The notes beneath the pieces are model-generated. The model worked only from the letters and a program-made list of their open reading frames with translations. It was not told the origin of the DNA and searched no databases. From Bacteroides zhangwenhongii (GTDB lineage: Bacteria > Bacteroidota > Bacteroidia > Bacteroidales > Bacteroidaceae): DNA of 64,000 nt. Where the stretch lies: contig NZ_CP059856.1 of the NCBI RefSeq assembly GCF_009193325.2, forward strand, positions 372,001 to 436,000, written 5' to 3'. A program made the translations under genes and the position numbers. How positions within the stretch are numbered: the first letter of the stretch is position 1; each line of letters starts with the position of its first letter. This document shows positions 9,222 through 19,194 of the stretch, piece by piece.

Positions 9222-9833
9222 TTATTTGGAATATTTACAATAGTTCTCAAATATATGAATCACACCATTTGTCGGCAGAATATTACTAGTCTTAGCCTGC
9301 CGTTGCGGTGATTTTCCATTACTTCCGGTCTGGTTCACGAGAATCTTACCAACTGCAGCCTGCCATGGATTCTTCCAAACAGACATTGTCATCAGTCCAT
9401 TCTCTCCTTTCAACATAGTCAATACGAACATTGGCTCTACCTGCAACTGTCCATAAGAACTGTATTCACCATCTACTATATGATATAGAAGCATATCTTT
9501 TACAGTTTCTTTATCACAATCAGTAATAGACGTTTCACCCGGAAATTTATCAAGGAGATATGTCTGCATAGCCGTATTATTCAAAGCTAGAAATGTATAT
9601 TTATTATCTGTCTGCGTATAATAATCCTTCAAACCTGTATATTCGATTGCAGCTATCATTTCCGAGAACATATCTTTGTGATCTTGAAAATACTCCCACG
9701 CTGTCACTTTTACATACGGGTCATCTACCGAAGGCTCATAATCATAATTCTTTTGTAAGTCCAGGTCGCAGCCGGTCAATGCCAATATTGCCCAACAAAA
9801 GAAAAGAGTCTTATATAATATTGTCTTTTTCAT
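9222..9833 (-). CDS. Fasciclin-domain lipoprotein
   Basis: The frame is open from 9938, but that start would overlap the SusD gene. The ATG at 9833 gives a normal lipoprotein signal (MKKTILYKTLFFCWAILALTGC) 13 nt after the SusD stop, so it is chosen. The roughly 200-residue mature protein has one fasciclin domain: YTFLALNNTAMQTYL near residues 85-100, DMLLYHIVDGEYSSYGQL near residues 120-140, and NGVIHIFENY at the end. Fasciclin domains usually mediate adhesion or binding. In SusCD operons such proteins are candidate surface glycan-binding proteins. Its function here is inferred from position. Confidence 0.8.
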   Translation of the reverse strand: MKKTILYKTLFFCWAILALTGCDLDLQKNYDYEPSVDDPYVKVTAWEYFQDHKDMFSEMIAAIEYTGLKDYYTQTDNKYTFLALNNTAMQTYLLDKFPGETSITDCDKETVKDMLLYHIVDGEYSSYGQLQVEPMFVLTMLKGENGLMTMSVWKNPWQAAVGKILVNQTGSNGKSPQRQAKTSNILPTNGVIHIFENYCKYSK

Positions 9834-9846
9834 TGTTTCTACCATT

Positions 9847-11316
9847 TTAGTTGTTAGTATTACCATAATACGTATTCTGTACAATCTTCGGGTTCTCCAA
9901 GATATGTGAATAGTGAATCGGGAAAAGTTCATTTCCATCCTGCTCCATACCGTTGATAGGTTTCATCACTTCTTTCCACTTTCCGGTACGCAGCAAGTCA
10001 AACCACCGACGTCCTTCTCCGGCCAATTCCACCTGGCGTTCACGTAATATATAATTAACGACTTCGTCTTCAGAAGCAAAATCATTCTCTGTCAGTGTAT
10101 TCAGACCGGCACGGTCGCGTACAGATTTCACCAGTTCCAAAGCTTCGCCCCATTTCCCCTGACGAGCACGAGCCTCCGCTTGGAGCAACATCATGTCTGT
10201 ATAACGATAGATCGGATAAGCCACTTCACAGGTTTTGTTCAGAGAGTTACTTATATCACCCGCCATATATTTACGCAGTTCGTTCCCGTTCTGATAGTTT
10301 TTCACCGTAAAGTCTTTACGCTGGTCACCTTGCATATCCTTCTCATCAAAGATACTCATAAACTTATCGGACATGACTGCCGCACGATTTCCTGAGCCGG
10401 AAAACCATTGATACATATAACTGTAGCCATTCGTGCCAACTTCATCCATGTTGAAATGAACAAGGAAAATAAACTCTCTGGAGTTATATTCATCATTTTC
10501 CGGTGTATCATCAGAAGGTTTATTAGTCAGTTCTTCCGTAAACATGGTATGCCAAGTAGCAATATTAGGCTCGAAATCTACAAAACGCCCACCCTTTTTG
10601 GAAGCAATAGTCGCCATCTTGTCAATCGTTTGATCGGCCAGATTATATTCTCCTGTCCACATATAAGCATCCGCCATGATGGCCCATACGCCACAGATAG
10701 AGATGCGTTTACGTTCGTAATTCTTGTTACGGTTTATCAGTCCTTCCGCTTTCTTCAGGTCCGGAAGAATAACATGTTCCAAAATGTAGTTTTTATCCGT
10801 ACGCTCCTTGTAGATCGCTTCCGAATACTTCTCTGTAGGTTCTGTAAACAAAGGTACATCCCCCCAAACACGAATAGCATAAAAGTAAGCTAAAGCACGC
10901 AATGCATAAGCTTGTCCAAGATAATCATTCCGGTCTGCCACATCAGGCATACTGATATTGGGAATATACTTAATAGCCAGATTTGCCTGGTTAATCATTT
11001 GATACAAAGTAGTCCACTTCCCGCATTTCTCATCTGTAGACATCAGGTTATTAATCACACGTGCCTGATCGGCCATTACCGGTGCTCCGGGAGCTACATT
11101 ATCCGAACGGAACTCCCCCCAATAGAAATAATTTTCGCGTAAAGTGGAACGCAACAGTCCATAAATTTCATTTATACCAGCCTTGGCGTCACGGGCAGTC
11201 TGCCACATATCACCTGCCGGGATTTCACTTACCGGTTCCTCATTCAGAAAATCAGAACAGCTATTCAATGATAGAGCCAGACATACAGCTCCAACAAAAT
11301 ATTTTATATTCTTCAT
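9847..11316 (-). CDS. susD-like: SusD/RagB-family outer-membrane nutrient-binding lipoprotein (PUL 1)
   Basis: A 489-residue lipoprotein with signal MKNIKYFVGAVCLALSLNSC. Features of the SusD/RagB fold are visible: SDFLNEEPVSEIPAGDMW after the anchor, the helical repeat region with YLGQAYALRALAYFYAIRVWGDVPLF near residues 130-155, and the C-terminal ILRERQVELAGEGRRWFDLLRTGKW with HYSHILENPKIVQN near the end. SusD proteins cap the SusC porin on the cell surface and deliver oligosaccharide. It starts 13 nt after the SusC stop, so both are co-transcribed. The ligand cannot be read from the sequence. Confidence 0.97.
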   Translation of the reverse strand: MKNIKYFVGAVCLALSLNSCSDFLNEEPVSEIPAGDMWQTARDAKAGINEIYGLLRSTLRENYFYWGEFRSDNVAPGAPVMADQARVINNLMSTDEKCGKWTTLYQMINQANLAIKYIPNISMPDVADRNDYLGQAYALRALAYFYAIRVWGDVPLFTEPTEKYSEAIYKERTDKNYILEHVILPDLKKAEGLINRNKNYERKRISICGVWAIMADAYMWTGEYNLADQTIDKMATIASKKGGRFVDFEPNIATWHTMFTEELTNKPSDDTPENDEYNSREFIFLVHFNMDEVGTNGYSYMYQWFSGSGNRAAVMSDKFMSIFDEKDMQGDQRKDFTVKNYQNGNELRKYMAGDISNSLNKTCEVAYPIYRYTDMMLLQAEARARQGKWGEALELVKSVRDRAGLNTLTENDFASEDEVVNYILRERQVELAGEGRRWFDLLRTGKWKEVMKPINGMEQDGNELFPIHYSHILENPKIVQNTYYGNTNN

Positions 11317-11329
11317 ACGATATCTTCAA

Positions 11330-14300
11330 TTAAAAGTTTGCAGAAAAGCCAATACCATATTCCCTCTTTCTCGGATAGCGGTAAGAGTCTTTACCGACTT
11401 GCAGAGGATTGTTGGTAGAGAATTCAGGATCGAATCCCGAATAGTTGGTCCATGTCAACGCATTGTTTACAAAAGCGTAGATATTTATATTCTTCAGCAT
11501 CAGCTTCTTTATCCAATTTTCAGGAAGATCGTAGGCCACACGTATGTTCTGTAAACGAATAAATGAAGCGTCTTCCAAGTAGAACGAATTACCCATACGT
11601 GCATTGTTATAATCATCATTATATGGACGCGGGTAGATAGCCTGATCACCCGGATGTAACCACATATTATGGATGACTTCCGGCGAAGGAGTGGTTCCGG
11701 TGTATTTGAACATATTACGATTATGTTCGGCCGCATTATAAATCTGTCCTCCCAATGAATAATAGAATCCCAGATACAGGCTTAAGTTTTTCCAAGTCAC
11801 GGTTGTATTCAAACCACCCGTTACATCAGGCATGGCATTACCAATCACCATACGGTCATTATCATCAATCACACCGTCACGGGTTCCTTCCGGTTCCTCC
11901 CAGTTGTAATCTCCTCCACGGAACGGTTTGCCATTCGGTAACGTTTTCTGGCGAATATCACCTGTATATTCCTTTCCATTCAACAAATATTTATATTGGA
12001 ATACGCCATTTTCAAATACCGGAGTCAGTTGTTCCCATTTATCAGTGAAAGCATTCGATTCATCGTATGCAAAGATACCTGCACTTTTGAATCCATAGAA
12101 GTCACCCACACGACCACCTTCCTGCATCCACCAGATATCACCTTCCATATACGCCTTACCTTCAGACAATTTTTCAATACGGTTGATGTTTCTGGAGATA
12201 TTGAAAGAAGCATTCCACTTCCAATCTTTCGTACGAATAATATCACCGGTAACGGCTATTTCAAAACCGCGGTTACTCATTTCACCGACATTGGTCTTCA
12301 TATATGCAAAACCGGACTCTTTAGGCAATTGGTAGTTTGCCAGCAAACCGTCTGTATATTTATCATAGTAATCGGCAGTGATTGTCAAACGGCTATTCCA
12401 AAAATTCAAGTCCAAACCAAGGTTGAACTGTTTAGTTTCCTCCCATTTCAGATTGTCCTTGCCGATGCGGGTAGGAATAACCCCTCCCACTCCATCGTAG
12501 ATAGAATTCGGAGAATAAGAGTAGATATAGTCATAGTTTCCAATCGCTTCGTTACCTGTAATACCGAAACTTGCGCGGATCTTGCCATCTTCGAGAAACT
12601 TCTTCGAGAATTTCATAAACTTCTCGTCCGAGAAACGCCATCCCACAGATACGGAAGGGAAATTACCCCATTTGTTTTCTTTGGCAAAACGAGAAGAACC
12701 ATCACGCCGCATAATGGCATTGAGCAGGTATCTTCCTTTATAATCATAAGTCACGCGAGCAAAAACGGAAGCCATAGAGTGATTACTTAATGTTGAACCT
12801 GTAGATGACAAATCCAGGTTTGCGGCAAAAGCATTCATTGTATAGATAAAATCTGTAGACGAGTTTATCCCCACAAATGTCTCGTTTTCATAACGCCATT
12901 GCTGAGCACTGATACCTACCATAGCCGTAAAATTATGATCTTTTATTTTGCGCGCATAAGTAAGGATGTCTTCATTCATCCAGTTCCAGTTCAGGTAATT
13001 ATAAGAATAACCTTTATTCTGTTTCTGCCATTCATCAGTAATAAGACTCGGTTCCAGTTTTTTTCGTTTGTCCAAATAGAAGTTAGCATTAATATTAGCT
13101 CTGAACTTCAGATATTTGTTGAATTTGATTTCAAAGAACTGGAAGAAGTTAGCCTTATAAGAATCAGTAAAGTCAGTAGTATAATTAATTTGTGCGATGG
13201 GGTTCTTCTGACCATTAAATACCCCGACCAAAGAACCATCCGGATAATAAGTATTGAAATAAGGACGACGAGTCAATACTGCACTCAATAAAGTACCTTC
13301 ATTCAGACCTTTCTTTTTAGAATAAGTCAAAGAAATACGGCTACCCATATTCATCCAGTCTGTCGGTGAATAATCTGAGTTGATACGGGTGTTCAGTCTT
13401 TGGAAGCCGGTATTCGAAATAATACCTTTCTCATTATAGTAACCGGTATTGATGAAATATTTCAATTTCTTTGTACCGCCACCTACACTGATATCTACTT
13501 GGTCCTTTTGGGCAGTAGTCGTGATCATGTCCAGATAATCATTATCTACATTGAAGAATGAGTTCAAAGGATCATCAAGAATATCTATACTTTCATTCGC
13601 ATTACCTCCACCATACGTTTCAAAATACTCTTTACGGTACTGGTCGTACAGCAAACGTTCCGCACGATTAGCCTGCGGCACTTTATGAGACAATGTGCCC
13701 CATGAGTGATTATACTTTATATCAATACGTGCTTTACCTTCCTGACCGCTTTTAGTCGTGATAATGATCACACCGTTTGCTGAACGGGAACCGTAAATAG
13801 CTGCGGAAGCGGCATCCTTCAATATTTCCATAGAAGTAATATCATTGGTATTGATACCATCGATACTCTCCAAAGGCACACCGTCTACAATATAAAGAGG
13901 AGTGACTCCTTCGGCAGAGAAAGTAGATGTACCACGAATCTTAATGGATGAAGATTCACCGGGCTGCCCTGAACCGGATACAACCTGCACACCGGCAGTG
14001 GTACCCTGCAATGCCTCAAATACATTAGTCGCCATTTTCTGTTCGATGGCCTCACTTGAAATAGAAGTAATAGCTCCCGTCACATCACGCTTCTTCATCG
14101 TACCGTAACCTACTACAACTACCTCATCCAGTAATTTGGAATTTTCTTCAAGTGTTATATTCATCGTTTTATCTTTCACCACTACATCTTTAGTAGTGTA
14201 TCCCATAAACGATACGGTTAAAGTGACCCCTTTCTTAGAAACTGTCAATGAGAAATTTCCATCCAGATCTGTAATAGCTCCATTAGACGTGCCTTTTTCC

Positions 14301-14467
14301 ATCACATTGGCACCAGGTAAAGGAAATCCGGTTTTATCCACCACCACTCCTTTCACCGTAAATCCGCCTTGAGCATAAGTCGGACTGACAAAGGAAAAGA
14401 GACTCAAGGAAATCAAAAGAAGCGACTGAAGCCACCGTGCTTTTGTCCTGTTCTGTACATTTTTCAT
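11330..14467 (-). CDS. susC-like: SusC/RagA-family TonB-dependent outer-membrane transporter (PUL 1)
   Basis: The open frame begins at 14512, but the ATG at 14467 gives a standard signal peptide (MKNVQNRTKARWLQSLLLIS), so that start is used. The order is signal, carboxypeptidase-D-like regulatory domain (GVVVDKTGFPLPGANVMEKG, TDLDGNFSLTV), TonB-box region (LDEVVVVGYGTMKKRDVTGA), plug (LYIVDGVPLESI, ILKDAASAAIYGSRSANGVI) and a 22-strand barrel ending in aromatic Phe (GIGFSANF). There is no STN domain, which agrees with control by the neighbouring hybrid two-component system rather than an anti-sigma factor. It imports the oligosaccharide of PUL 1 with the adjacent SusD. Confidence 0.97.
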   Translation of the reverse strand: MKNVQNRTKARWLQSLLLISLSLFSFVSPTYAQGGFTVKGVVVDKTGFPLPGANVMEKGTSNGAITDLDGNFSLTVSKKGVTLTVSFMGYTTKDVVVKDKTMNITLEENSKLLDEVVVVGYGTMKKRDVTGAITSISSEAIEQKMATNVFEALQGTTAGVQVVSGSGQPGESSSIKIRGTSTFSAEGVTPLYIVDGVPLESIDGINTNDITSMEILKDAASAAIYGSRSANGVIIITTKSGQEGKARIDIKYNHSWGTLSHKVPQANRAERLLYDQYRKEYFETYGGGNANESIDILDDPLNSFFNVDNDYLDMITTTAQKDQVDISVGGGTKKLKYFINTGYYNEKGIISNTGFQRLNTRINSDYSPTDWMNMGSRISLTYSKKKGLNEGTLLSAVLTRRPYFNTYYPDGSLVGVFNGQKNPIAQINYTTDFTDSYKANFFQFFEIKFNKYLKFRANINANFYLDKRKKLEPSLITDEWQKQNKGYSYNYLNWNWMNEDILTYARKIKDHNFTAMVGISAQQWRYENETFVGINSSTDFIYTMNAFAANLDLSSTGSTLSNHSMASVFARVTYDYKGRYLLNAIMRRDGSSRFAKENKWGNFPSVSVGWRFSDEKFMKFSKKFLEDGKIRASFGITGNEAIGNYDYIYSYSPNSIYDGVGGVIPTRIGKDNLKWEETKQFNLGLDLNFWNSRLTITADYYDKYTDGLLANYQLPKESGFAYMKTNVGEMSNRGFEIAVTGDIIRTKDWKWNASFNISRNINRIEKLSEGKAYMEGDIWWMQEGGRVGDFYGFKSAGIFAYDESNAFTDKWEQLTPVFENGVFQYKYLLNGKEYTGDIRQKTLPNGKPFRGGDYNWEEPEGTRDGVIDDNDRMVIGNAMPDVTGGLNTTVTWKNLSLYLGFYYSLGGQIYNAAEHNRNMFKYTGTTPSPEVIHNMWLHPGDQAIYPRPYNDDYNNARMGNSFYLEDASFIRLQNIRVAYDLPENWIKKLMLKNINIYAFVNNALTWTNYSGFDPEFSTNNPLQVGKDSYRYPRKREYGIGFSANF

Positions 14468-14801
14468 AACTAGAATAAAATTAAATTGGTTAATTATTAA
14501 GGTTTGACTCACTATTTTATTAATCAGGAGAAATACATTGGTACTCTCCCGTAAAATGTTGTCTTTTATTTATTACACAAATAATCATCTTTCATAATAC
14601 TATACAATAATTATTATATTAGAATAAGATTATACAATACCCGGTCTGCTAAATAAGAGTGTGTGCGGACACACCCAATTAAAGAAAACTCAAGTACAAG
14701 CTGGCATGATCCAACGCCACAAAAGTATCGTATTTGGGCATATTGCACCCTATCGAATTATTCGTTTTATCTAGTCTAAAAATTCAGATGACTTATTTTA
14801 A
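14468..14801. promoter_or_regulatory. Regulatory region between the hybrid two-component gene and susC of PUL 1
   Basis: 334 bp without a gene. On the minus strand a -7 box TACTTTTG lies at 14727-14720, about 250 bp before the SusC start, with no good TTTG -33 box at the usual distance. That fits a promoter needing an activator, probably the AraC-type output domain of the adjacent HTCS. A short inverted repeat, GTGTGT-GCGG-ACACAC (14659-14674), lies downstream of the box. The rest is A/T-rich leader. Confidence 0.45.
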
Positions 14802-17800
14802 TCACTTTACAGAGGGATCGGAAGGGGCATCATGAGATTTCCTATACTGTGTAGGAGCAATATCAAAAAGTTCTTTAAAGCATTTGTTGAAGTATTGAGG
14901 ATTTCCAAATCCTAACCGGTAAGCAATATCCGAAATGTTCATCTCCGGAGCATTCAGTAGAAAATATGCTGCTTTTTTCAAACGAAGGTTCATGATAAAA
15001 TTATTTGGCGTACTTCCCGTAATACCTTTTATCTTCTGGAATAAGGCGGTACGTCCTACTCCCATCTCCCGTGAGAAAGCATCTACACTGAATTCGGGAT
15101 TTTCCATATTATCTTCCACCACTTGAGTAGCTTGTTCGATAAACTTCTGGTCGAGTTCATTTGTTGCAATCTTCTCCGCCTTGCTATCCAGTTGATGGGC
15201 ATATTTATTCTGTAAAAGTCTGCGGGTATTAATCAGATTATTGCATTGCATCACCAGCCGCCGCATATTAAATGGCTTCACCACATAAATATCCGCTCCA
15301 ATTCTCAATCCTTCCAACTCACGTTCGGGAGCACTAAGGGCAGTCAGAAGAACGACAGGTATATGGCAGGTTTCTATATTGTTCTTGATCTTGGCACATA
15401 ACTCTGTTCCGGGCATTCCGGGCATCATGATATCCGAAATAACCAGGTCGGGTTGCATTACCTTTACTTTCTCGTACCCTTCCTTGCCATCACTTGCAGT
15501 TTCAACCGTATACAACGGAGAGAAGATATCCACAAGGATATTTCTGATCTCTTCATTATCATCGATCACCAGTAATTTACAGTCAGTAGTCCCGCTTTCA
15601 CTTTGGGCTGACTGCACCTCTTTAACCAGCAGTTCTTTGTCTTCCGAATAATAAATATATTCCTTATCCTGCTCCGGTTCAATCCGGGCCACAGAAGAGT
15701 CAAAGTGAGCATCCCCTTTTTTCAGAGTGACCTTAAAACAAGAACCTTTTCCCAACTGACTTTCTACTGTTATATCCCCCTGATGAGCTTTCACAATACC
15801 CTGACTCAAAGCCAGTCCGATACCTGTTCCTCCATACTGTCCTATATTCTCAACCTGATAGAACCGCTCGAATATCTTAACATAGTCTTCCTCGGATATT
15901 CCCGCACCATTATCGGAAACGGAAAACATACATTCCTCCGTTCCATCAGCCAATTCCATACGGATAGTTCCACCGTCTGAAGTATATTTAAAAGCATTAG
16001 ACAGCAAGTTATTAACCACCTTCTGTATTTGCATCCGGTCTCCCCACACGAGGCATTGCTCGCAGTCGACATGCAAAACAAACGAAATATTCCTATTAGC
16101 AGCCAACTCCTTAAACAATACATAATGCTCTTTGAGCAAAGAATATAAGTCAAATTGAGAAACTTTCAGTTTCAAAAGTCCCTGCTCCTGTTTCCGAAAA
16201 TCAAGCAACTCCGTAATCAATGATTTCAGGTTACCTGCATTTTTATGTATATTCAGCAGTTTTGAATAAGCATAGGTAGACAATTTGCCGGAATTCAGCA
16301 ACAGATCAACCTGCCCCAGGATAAGAGTGATCGGAGTTCTGATTTCATGCGAGATATTCGTGAAGAAACGAAGTTTGGATTGATTCATCTCTTCAATGTA
16401 TTGCTTCTCGCGAAGTTCAAAATCCAATGAAGTTTTCAGGAACAGACGGATTCTATATTCTCTCACAATGAAGAATAGAATAGTCAGAATCACGCATACA
16501 TAAATAGTATAGGCCCACCAAGTAGCATAGAAAGGTGGCGTAATCGTTATATCCAGCGATCTGATTACTTCCGGGAAGTTCTTCAGCCTGATCTCAAAGA
16601 CATAATCACCCGGAGAGATATTTGTATAAGTAATGTCATTTCCCAGACGGTTCTCGCTCCATTCATCATTATACCCCATTAACCGATATTCTACCTCACC
16701 ACCGCCTATATGCAGAAAATTATCTGTTGAAAAACCGATAGAAAACACATTTTGCAAGTAATTCAATTTGATCCGTCCGGTATAGGCAAAGGATTTATTT
16801 AAAATACCGGTTTGATCGCCTGTTGTTATCTCTTTGTTGTTGACATACAAATGAGCCAACTCCAGATCGTATATTTTCGGAGGATAATACAGACTACTTT
16901 CACGAATGGTTACCAATCCGGTAGCTCCTCCCATATAAATATCATGGTTGCGGGATACATGCATGGATTTCCGGTTCACAAGAGTCAGCGGGAATCCGGT
17001 TTTAGAATTGAAGTTTATCACTTTCCCCTCTTTCTGTTCCAGCATTGACAATCCATGCCCGGTACCAATCAATAAATTCCCAGAAGGGGTTTCCCCCAGT
17101 ACCCTGATATTTTCTCCCGACAACACACTTTCAGGAGTATGTAAACGAAACAAACGTTCTTTCTTATCCAGCAAGAAAAGTCCGTTGCCATGTGTCCCGA
17201 CCCAAATATTTCCCTTTCGATCTTCATAGATAACATTGACCAACTCTTTTTGAGATCTGACCCGTTTCTTCAGACTTATCCTATAGGTTTCAAACCGCTT
17301 TTCATCAATCACATAGGCTACACAACCATCGTCGGCAGCAAACCATAATCTGTTTTTCGAATCAAGCAATAGGGTGTTATAATTATGTGTAAACAGTTCC
17401 TTCTGGTGAAACAACACCTCGGATTTCAAGGTCTGTTTATCCAAACTCACAATAGCGGATGTTGTCCCGACATACAATTTACGAGGAGTATCCGCCAAGG
17501 CAAACAGGGCTTCTCCTACACTTTCTTCTCCAAGCGGTTCGAGATTATAGATATCATTCCGATAGTTATTAAGATGAAAACAATTCACCTTATTGGTAAA
17601 GTCGGCTGCAATCCATAAGCAATTATTAGCCTCATCAAAAACAACATCTTTCAGGTAGTCCGTACTGAAATGATATCCCGTATGCGCATTAAAATGCTTG
17701 AACTTTCCCTGTTCCGGTTGATATAAATCTAATCCCCCTCCTTCCGTACAAATCCAGATATTCCCGGCTTTATCTTCTGCCATAGCACCGACCACCGGAA

Positions 17801-18827
17801 AAGACAATCCGGTGTCCGAAGCATGATAATGCACAAAATGCTGATATTCCGGAGAGAAGAAGTTTACCCCTCCCCAATAAGTCCCCACCCAAACAGTTCC
17901 TTGTTTGTCCGTATAAAGAGACGTCACCGAACGATTGGACATAGCACCCACCCGGTTAGGATCAGCCTGATAATGGAATATTTTCCCGGTAGCCACTTCA
18001 ATCTTACTCAATCCACTTCTGTAGCCTACCCATATATTCCCTTCCAGATCCTGACATAACGCTCTCGCCATATCATCCCGAACCGTGTAAACACTCTTGT
18101 CATTATATTCATAGTGATGTATGATCGTACCTTGAGGTGAAAAACAGAAAACACCCTGATCCTGCGAACCGATCCAAATATTCTGGTCGTTACTTTTTAT
18201 CAGTTTCATCACTTTAATTCCGGGCAAGTGAAGTGACATCGATCCGCAAGTATCTACACGCATCACCCCGCCCTCTTTCAAAGCAATCCAGAGACTTCCT
18301 TCGGAACCTTCCACCATCGTCGGGCCACTATCCGGCAGCTGCAAATCGGCATACATCGGTTTCAAGAGGCGGGTATTCTTATTGTATAAGAACAGTTTCC
18401 CTCCTTCTGCAATCCACACTCCCGTTTTTCCTTTGGCAAGAGTGGAGGGAGAAGTCACCGGAAGAATATAATATTTTTCTGTTTCAAGGTCGAACTGGAA
18501 AAGTCCGGTAGAGGCCAACAGGAAAAGACTTCCCTGACCGTCTTCCACCATTTGAGTCACATATAAATTACCATAACTGATAGAGTCGTTATGAAAGTGG
18601 TTGAAGACTTTGATGTGATTGCCATCGAAACAATTCAGCCCGTCCAGAGTGGCAATCCATATACGCGATTTCTCATCCTGGCAAATATCGCTCACCGTTA
18701 TTTGCGACAATCCATCTTCCACACCCAATGTTCTGAACTTGTATTCCTGTGACCGGAGTGGAAATACAAATCCAAAAAGAGATAGCAGAATAAAAAAATG
18801 GATCTTAGATAGTCTTTGTTCGCGCAT
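14802..18827 (-). CDS. Hybrid two-component system sensor/regulator (HTCS) of PUL 1
   Basis: A 1341-residue fusion of sensor, kinase, receiver and DNA-binding protein. After a signal peptide comes a periplasmic double propeller of Reg_prop repeats (IWIATLDGLNCFDG, IWVGYRSGLSKIE, VWVGTYWGGVNFF, IWVGTHGNGLFLL). A Y_Y_Y domain (GDYVFEIRLKN) and a membrane helix near residues 765-790 follow. The kinase H box FFTNISHEIRTPITL has phospho-acceptor His about 827, and the ATPase has DNGAGISEED and GTGIGLAL. The receiver has phospho-acceptor Asp about 1132 (LVISDIMMPG). A C-terminal AraC HTH contains ISDIAYRLGFGNPQYFNKCF. HTCS proteins bind an oligosaccharide in the periplasm and activate the neighbouring susCD operon. 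Confidence 0.96.
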   Translation of the reverse strand: MREQRLSKIHFFILLSLFGFVFPLRSQEYKFRTLGVEDGLSQITVSDICQDEKSRIWIATLDGLNCFDGNHIKVFNHFHNDSISYGNLYVTQMVEDGQGSLFLLASTGLFQFDLETEKYYILPVTSPSTLAKGKTGVWIAEGGKLFLYNKNTRLLKPMYADLQLPDSGPTMVEGSEGSLWIALKEGGVMRVDTCGSMSLHLPGIKVMKLIKSNDQNIWIGSQDQGVFCFSPQGTIIHHYEYNDKSVYTVRDDMARALCQDLEGNIWVGYRSGLSKIEVATGKIFHYQADPNRVGAMSNRSVTSLYTDKQGTVWVGTYWGGVNFFSPEYQHFVHYHASDTGLSFPVVGAMAEDKAGNIWICTEGGGLDLYQPEQGKFKHFNAHTGYHFSTDYLKDVVFDEANNCLWIAADFTNKVNCFHLNNYRNDIYNLEPLGEESVGEALFALADTPRKLYVGTTSAIVSLDKQTLKSEVLFHQKELFTHNYNTLLLDSKNRLWFAADDGCVAYVIDEKRFETYRISLKKRVRSQKELVNVIYEDRKGNIWVGTHGNGLFLLDKKERLFRLHTPESVLSGENIRVLGETPSGNLLIGTGHGLSMLEQKEGKVINFNSKTGFPLTLVNRKSMHVSRNHDIYMGGATGLVTIRESSLYYPPKIYDLELAHLYVNNKEITTGDQTGILNKSFAYTGRIKLNYLQNVFSIGFSTDNFLHIGGGEVEYRLMGYNDEWSENRLGNDITYTNISPGDYVFEIRLKNFPEVIRSLDITITPPFYATWWAYTIYVCVILTILFFIVREYRIRLFLKTSLDFELREKQYIEEMNQSKLRFFTNISHEIRTPITLILGQVDLLLNSGKLSTYAYSKLLNIHKNAGNLKSLITELLDFRKQEQGLLKLKVSQFDLYSLLKEHYVLFKELAANRNISFVLHVDCEQCLVWGDRMQIQKVVNNLLSNAFKYTSDGGTIRMELADGTEECMFSVSDNGAGISEEDYVKIFERFYQVENIGQYGGTGIGLALSQGIVKAHQGDITVESQLGKGSCFKVTLKKGDAHFDSSVARIEPEQDKEYIYYSEDKELLVKEVQSAQSESGTTDCKLLVIDDNEEIRNILVDIFSPLYTVETASDGKEGYEKVKVMQPDLVISDIMMPGMPGTELCAKIKNNIETCHIPVVLLTALSAPERELEGLRIGADIYVVKPFNMRRLVMQCNNLINTRRLLQNKYAHQLDSKAEKIATNELDQKFIEQATQVVEDNMENPEFSVDAFSREMGVGRTALFQKIKGITGSTPNNFIMNLRLKKAAYFLLNAPEMNISDIAYRLGFGNPQYFNKCFKELFDIAPTQYRKSHDAPSDPSVK

Positions 18828-18865
18828 ATCAAAAATGATGGTTTATAGCACACATTAATCTCCCA

Positions 18866-18897
18866 CAAAAGTAACAGTTTTTATGATATTCCCCAAA
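18866..18897 (-). promoter_or_regulatory. Bacteroides-type promoter of the HTCS gene
   Basis: On the minus strand, TTTG (18897-18894) is followed by a 20-nt spacer and TACTTTTG (18873-18866). This matches the Bacteroides primary-sigma consensus TTTG-N19-21-TAnnTTTG. The HTCS start codon lies about 39 nt downstream, so the leader is short. Confidence 0.7.
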
Positions 18898-19121
18898 TTA
18901 GATCAAGGCAAACGCATCTAATTATTGATAAGCTTGCTCAGACAAGAGTTATCTCATCCAGCTTTTAACCTTTCTCTTTAGCCCTTTTGTTTGTTTTTCA
19001 TTTTTAAGTAAATTCAGGGCAATTCAATTAAGCATAGGGAGGTCTTGAGTAGATTTTCTGCCATGAGCTTCATTAAAAGTCCCTGACCCACTGTGTGTGA
19101 ATGAAATAAAAAGAACCCATT
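18898..19121. other. Intergenic stretch without visible genes
   Basis: Between the HTCS promoter and the insertion-sequence remnants there is no open frame of note, no RNA gene and no clear repeat. It may be old flanking DNA between PUL 1 and whatever preceded the insertion sequences. Confidence 0.4.
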
Positions 19122-19144
19122 CGGTTATGGCATAGCCATAACCG
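19122..19144. terminator. Short perfect hairpin with 3-nt loop followed by T-rich DNA
   Basis: CGGTTATGGC-ATA-GCCATAACCG is a 10-bp perfect stem, followed on the plus strand by CTCGTTTTTCATTTTT. It looks like a plus-strand intrinsic terminator, although no intact plus-strand gene precedes it. It may be a leftover of a lost gene or protect the insertion sequence from read-in. Confidence 0.45.
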
Positions 19145-19157
19145 CTCGTTTTTCATT

Positions 19158-19188
19158 TTTCTATCATATATCATTTATCATATCTTTG
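19158..19188 (+). promoter_or_regulatory. Candidate promoter reading into the IS110 left end
   Basis: TTTC (19158-19161), a 19-nt spacer and TATCTTTG (19181-19188) resemble the Bacteroides promoter consensus, with one mismatch in the -33 box. Transcription would start near 19195 and run about 165 nt before the transposase ATG. That leader is where members of the IS110 group encode their bridge RNA. Confidence 0.5.
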
Positions 19189-19194
19189 TTGTTA

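Noticed and set aside
9834..9938. Upstream extension of the fasciclin lipoprotein to 9938
   Set aside because: It would overlap susD by about 90 bp and bury the signal peptide; the start at 9833 gives a normal lipoprotein.
11996..12790. 264-codon plus-strand open frame inside susC of PUL 1
   Set aside because: Antisense shadow of a well-supported SusC gene, without family motifs or promoter.
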